From SPDF01 sp963699825 (GTDB lineage: Bacteria; Gemmatimonadota; Gemmatimonadetes; Gemmatimonadales; GWC2-71-9), in NCBI GenBank assembly GCA_963699825.1, contig CAVOVI010000001.1, positions 434,001 to 498,000 of the forward strand: a stretch of DNA of 64,000 bases, read 5' to 3'. How positions within the stretch are numbered: position 1 is the stretch's first letter; every line of letters begins with the position of its first letter. Positions 61,356 through 64,000 of the stretch are shown here, piece after piece. Below the pieces are notes generated by a model. That model searched no databases. It saw only the letters and a list, made by a program, of their open reading frames with translations, and was not told the DNA's origin. The position numbers and the translations under genes are program-made.

Positions 61356-62396
61356 TCACCCGCCTCGTGTGTGCATTTCGCGCCGCGGATCGGCGCGAAG
61401 CGTCTCGACCTGATAGAGCACGCCGCGCGAAGGAACCGCGAGGCGTTCCTCCGCGCCGCGATCCATTCGGGACCTCCACGTCTTTCGAATCAATGCCGCC
61501 AGCTCCGCGTCCGAGGCCCCGTCCCGCAGGACGTCGCGAAGGTTGATCCCCTCCGTCGCGTAGAGGCAGAGGTACCAGGTGCCATCGGCGGTCAGCCGGC
61601 TCCGGTCGCAATCCCGGCAGAAAGGCGCGGTGGTGGAAGCAATCACTCCAAAGACGGTCCCGTCCGGGAGCCGGAACCGCTCGGCGGGCGCTGCTGCGCG
61701 GGCCGGCAGGGGCTCGGCGGCACCGTGGGCGGCCGAGATGATGGACAAGATTTCAGCCTGCGACACCACCTGCTCGCGCGACCACTGCGTGGCCCCACCG
61801 ACATCCATATACTCGATGAATCGCAGTTCGATTCCCTGCTCGCGCGCAAAGGCGAGCAAGGGAAGCACCTCGTCGTCGTTGTACCCGCGGATCACGACCG
61901 CGTTGACCTTCACCGACTCGAACCCGGTGGCCGCCGCCGCGGCGATTCCGGCGAGCACATCCGCGTGTCGATCGGTCCGTGCGAACTCCGCCATCCGCTC
62001 GGGACGGAGCGTATCGAGACTCACCGTCACCCGCCCGAGTCCGGCAGCTCGAAGCGCGGCGGCCCGTTCGCGGAGGAGGATCCCGTTGGTGGTGAGCGCC
62101 AGGTCATGCACCCCTTCAACGCCGGACAGTCGTGCCACCAGCTCGTGGAGGTCGTGGCGCAGCAGCGGCTCCCCGCCAGTCAACCGGACCTTGGCGGTGC
62201 CCAGGCTCGCGAAGATGCCGGTGAGGCGGGTGAGCTCTTCGAACGTGAGAATCGAGGACCGGGGCAGCCAGAGGTACTCGTCTTCAGGCATGCAGTACCG
62301 ACACCGCATGTTGCAGCGATCAGTCACCGAGAGTCGCAGGCTTCCCAGCGGGCGCCCGAGCCCGTCGAGTGTCGCCCCAACGCCGTCGTCGATCAC
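61356..62396 (-). CDS. moaA: GTP 3',8-cyclase (molybdenum cofactor synthesis)
   Basis: Radical SAM enzyme that starts molybdenum cofactor synthesis. 346 residues. The N-terminal cluster is CNMRCRYCMPEDEY; GEPLLRHDL and YNDDEVLPLL follow; the C-terminal cluster is in FCRDCDRSRLTADGTWYLCLY. It does not end in the usual GG, but in HTRGG, which does supply the two glycines needed for catalysis. Overlaps moaE by four bases. Confidence 0.95.
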   Translation of the reverse strand: MIDDGVGATLDGLGRPLGSLRLSVTDRCNMRCRYCMPEDEYLWLPRSSILTFEELTRLTGIFASLGTAKVRLTGGEPLLRHDLHELVARLSGVEGVHDLALTTNGILLRERAAALRAAGLGRVTVSLDTLRPERMAEFARTDRHADVLAGIAAAAATGFESVKVNAVVIRGYNDDEVLPLLAFAREQGIELRFIEYMDVGGATQWSREQVVSQAEILSIISAAHGAAEPLPARAAAPAERFRLPDGTVFGVIASTTAPFCRDCDRSRLTADGTWYLCLYATEGINLRDVLRDGASDAELAALIRKTWRSRMDRGAEERLAVPSRGVLYQVETLRADPRREMHTRGG

Positions 62397-62821
62397 GAGG
62401 CCCCTCCTTCAGCGCCGCCGGCGCCGACCCAATCAACTTCGCCGTCGGCGAAATGCTCACGCTTCCAGATTGGCACCCGGCGTTTCAACTCCTCGATGAC
62501 ATGTCGACAGGCGGCAAATGACTCCTCCCGATGCCCACCGCCGACCGCCACGACGACCGCCACGTCGCCTACCGACAGCGACCCGAGTCGGTGCTGCAGG
62601 GCGACCTTGACCGGCCACCGGCCCTCGGTTTCCTCCACGACGCGCCCACACTCCGCCTCCGCCATCTCGTGGTAGGCGGAATACTCCAGTCGAAGAACCG
62701 CGCGTCCCTGGTGCTCGGAGCGCACGACGCCGAGGAAGGTGGCCACGCCCCCGCGCTCAGGGGCCTGCACCTCGGCGATCAGGCGAGTGACATCGAGAGG
62801 CGAGTCCGACAGGAACGACAT
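62393..62821 (-). CDS. moaE: Molybdopterin synthase catalytic subunit
   Basis: Large subunit of molybdopterin synthase. 142 residues from ATG 62821, one base after the moaD stop. Family segments: GGVATFLGVVRSEHQGR, LEYSAYHEMAEAE, HRLGSLSVGDVAVVVAVGGG, HREESFAACRHVIEELKRRV and PIWKREHFADGEVDWV, which holds the catalytic lysines. Confidence 0.95.
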   Translation of the reverse strand: MSFLSDSPLDVTRLIAEVQAPERGGVATFLGVVRSEHQGRAVLRLEYSAYHEMAEAECGRVVEETEGRWPVKVALQHRLGSLSVGDVAVVVAVGGGHREESFAACRHVIEELKRRVPIWKREHFADGEVDWVGAGGAEGGAS

Positions 62822-62822
62822 C

Positions 62823-63095
62823 CTATCCTCCGGCCAGTGGCGGGAGAATCGCGACTTCGTCGCCATCGTGAAGTGTATGGCTTGGCAGCACATGGGAAAG
62901 ATTCACTGCGCAGAGCGGGCGGTCGGGGAGCGCCGCGGCTTCCGGGACCTGGCGCCGGAACTCGGCGAGGAGGTCACCGACAGTGGCACCCGGCTGGAGC
63001 GAGATTTCCACACTCGTCCGGCCGACCGCCTCCGCGTAGGCGGCGAAGAGGCGGATCGCGATCGTCAATGGACCTGAAGCGGTGCTCGAGGTCAC
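62823..63095 (-). CDS. moaD: Molybdopterin synthase sulfur-carrier subunit
   Basis: Ubiquitin-like sulfur carrier of 90 residues from GTG 63095 (a TTG at 63113 would add six). Sequence markers are LTIAIRLFAAYAEAVGR, CAVNLSHVLPSHTLHDGDEV and the terminal AILPPLAGG, with the double glycine that is adenylated and thiocarboxylated. Directly upstream of moaE. Confidence 0.92.
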   Translation of the reverse strand: MTSSTASGPLTIAIRLFAAYAEAVGRTSVEISLQPGATVGDLLAEFRRQVPEAAALPDRPLCAVNLSHVLPSHTLHDGDEVAILPPLAGG

Positions 63096-63199
63096 GTGGC
63101 GGCCGGACGACAAATGGTCAAGAGGTTCATGAGCAAGAGGTTACGCACTGGTGGCGAGAATGTCGTTCAGACGGAATCAGGGGCGTTGTGGAAAAAGAC

Positions 63200-63223
63200 A
63201 GGGCCGCGCACCAGCGCGGCCCT
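63200..63223 (-). terminator. Rho-independent terminator of the HU/IHF gene
   Basis: Ten-base stem AGGGCCGCGC with GCGCGGCCCT and a four-base loop, followed on the minus strand by a T-rich tract (TGTCTTTTTCC). It lies 23 bases after the gene's stop. Confidence 0.88.
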
Positions 63224-63246
63224 TCGATCACGCTGGAGCGCGATGC

Positions 63247-63582
63247 TCAATTCCCGTCGTCCGAGCCTCCAGAGGAGACGACGTCGCCTTCCTCGGCTAC
63301 GAGCGACCGCAACTCCTTACTGGGCTTGAACACAGGCACTGGACGCGCCGCCACTTCCACCGGCTCGCCGGTGCGCGGATTGCGCGCCATCCGTGTCTTC
63401 CGACGCCGGATCTTGAAAGTGCCAAACCCGCGCACCTCAATGTTATGCTGATCCCGTAGCGCGCCTTTGACGGCGTCAAGGAACGCGTCAACCACCCGCG
63501 CGCAGTCCTTCTTGGAGATCATCGGCCCGGCAGTGCGGGCGATCGAAGCGGTTACCTGCTCAACGAGGTCGGCCTTGGTCAT
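63247..63582 (-). CDS. HU/IHF-family DNA-binding protein
   Basis: Nucleoid-associated, DNA-bending protein of 111 residues. Typical segments are MTKADLVEQVTASIARTAG, the VEVRGFGTFKIRRRKTRMAR arm base (read as IEVRGFGTFKIRRRKTRMAR) and RNPRTGEPVEVAARPVPVFKP with the intercalating proline. A short acidic tail (VAEEGDVVSSGGSDDGN) is extra to the core HU fold. The ATG is preceded by GGGGGA. Its own promoter and terminator make it a monocistronic unit. Confidence 0.93.
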   Translation of the reverse strand: MTKADLVEQVTASIARTAGPMISKKDCARVVDAFLDAVKGALRDQHNIEVRGFGTFKIRRRKTRMARNPRTGEPVEVAARPVPVFKPSKELRSLVAEEGDVVSSGGSDDGN

Positions 63583-63637
63583 GCATCCCCCAGGAGGGTC
63601 TCATGAGGCGGGCGTGAGATATACGCCGGACAGGCCG

Positions 63638-63666
63638 ATAATATGGGCTTACCTGTTGTCTGTCAA
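63638..63666 (-). promoter_or_regulatory. Promoter of the HU/IHF gene
   Basis: Minus strand TTGACA, 17-base spacer, TATTAT: near-perfect sigma70 consensus. Predicted start near 63631, about 48 bases before the ATG. Confidence 0.88.
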
Positions 63667-63677
63667 TGGGTTGGGGG

Positions 63678-64000
63678 TCAGCGAACCGGCTGAGCCCCCA
63701 TGGACCGGACAAACTGGGCAAAGTGCGGGTAGGCATCGTGGGGCCCTGGCGCGGCCTCAGGATGGTATTGAACCCCGAAAACCGGGAGCGTCCGGTGGCG
63801 AAGTCCTTCGACGGTGCCATCATTGAGGTTAAGGTGCGTCACCTCCAAATCCGGCGCGCCTGGCACTCCAGCTTCGCCACCGGCGACGGCGAATCCGTGG
63901 TTCTGGGTGGTAATCAGCACCCGGCCGTCGGAAAGGTCCTTGACGGGGTGATTCCCGCCCCGGTGGCCGTAGGGCATCTTGACCGTCCCCCCTCCGAACG
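63678..64000 (-). CDS. carA: Carbamoyl-phosphate synthase small subunit, C-terminal fragment
   Basis: The last 106 codons of the glutaminase subunit; the gene extends past the right edge. Visible markers are FGGGTVKMPYGHRGGNHPV, TTQNHGFAV with a catalytic-domain His, THLNLNDGTVEGL and VFGVQYHPEAAPGPHDAYP with the catalytic His-Glu pair. It supplies ammonia for pyrimidine and arginine synthesis. Confidence 0.95.
   Translation of the reverse strand, partial: FGGGTVKMPYGHRGGNHPVKDLSDGRVLITTQNHGFAVAGGEAGVPGAPDLEVTHLNLNDGTVEGLRHRTLPVFGVQYHPEAAPGPHDAYPHFAQFVRSMGAQPVR

Overview
This is a GC-rich bacterial chromosome segment made almost entirely of core metabolism and housekeeping genes, nearly all on the minus strand. 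Menaquinone synthesis by the futalosine route (mqnE-mqnA-mqnC), a complete 14-subunit complex I operon, a cytochrome b558-type succinate dehydrogenase, LVIVD-repeat exported proteins and Gemmatimonas-like zinc-ribbon proteins suggest a Gemmatimonadota lineage. That placement is an inference from family resemblance; the 16S gene at 11003-12528 would settle it.

Layout from the left. 1-7550: era, a Trm112-like zinc ribbon, a ClpN-CAX fusion, a GGDDF protein, a proline-rich zinc-ribbon protein, prfB (with the classic programmed frameshift), lysS and the start of a LolC-like permease, all read right to left. 7612-12751: one rrn operon (16S-23S-5S) with a clean promoter, two boxA elements, no spacer tRNA and a terminator. 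13038-15745: an Ig/LVIVD-repeat protein and a small membrane-anchored protein. 15924-17165: a ThrE-like exporter on the plus strand. 17167-22654: mqnE-mqnA-mqnC-ispF-(DedA+TerB)-xer operon. 22806-28637: yceD-rpmF-plsX-fabH-fabD-fabG-acpP-fabF lipid operon, whose promoter overlaps a palindrome. 28690-48993: nuoA-N followed without a clear break by a phosphohexomutase, a UPF0182-like protein, sucC, sucD and ndk. 49151-53903: dcd, an M28 peptidase and an M1 peptidase. 53981-60680: mdh-sdhC-sdhA-sdhB, an outer-membrane-type protein and an LVIVD lipoprotein. 60771-63582: trmL, moaA, moaE, moaD and an HU/IHF gene. 63678-64000: the 3' end of carA.

The genes form a respiratory and anabolic core. SucCD, Sdh and Mdh feed the TCA cycle; Sdh and complex I reduce the menaquinone pool that MqnA/C/E help to build; IspF serves isoprenoid precursor supply; and the fab cluster makes acyl-ACP for membranes.

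The most striking property of the sequence is not a gene. At least 32 single-base insertions interrupt 21 otherwise well conserved genes (four in sucC, three each in nuoC, nuoL and nuoM). Nearly all are +1 insertions; removing them restores full-length proteins with correct family C-termini and lengths divisible by three. Sequencing or assembly error dominated by insertions is the likeliest explanation, and these genes are annotated here as single genes with the site given. Only the prfB +1 shift is certainly biological. No CRISPR array, transposon, prophage or defence island was seen.
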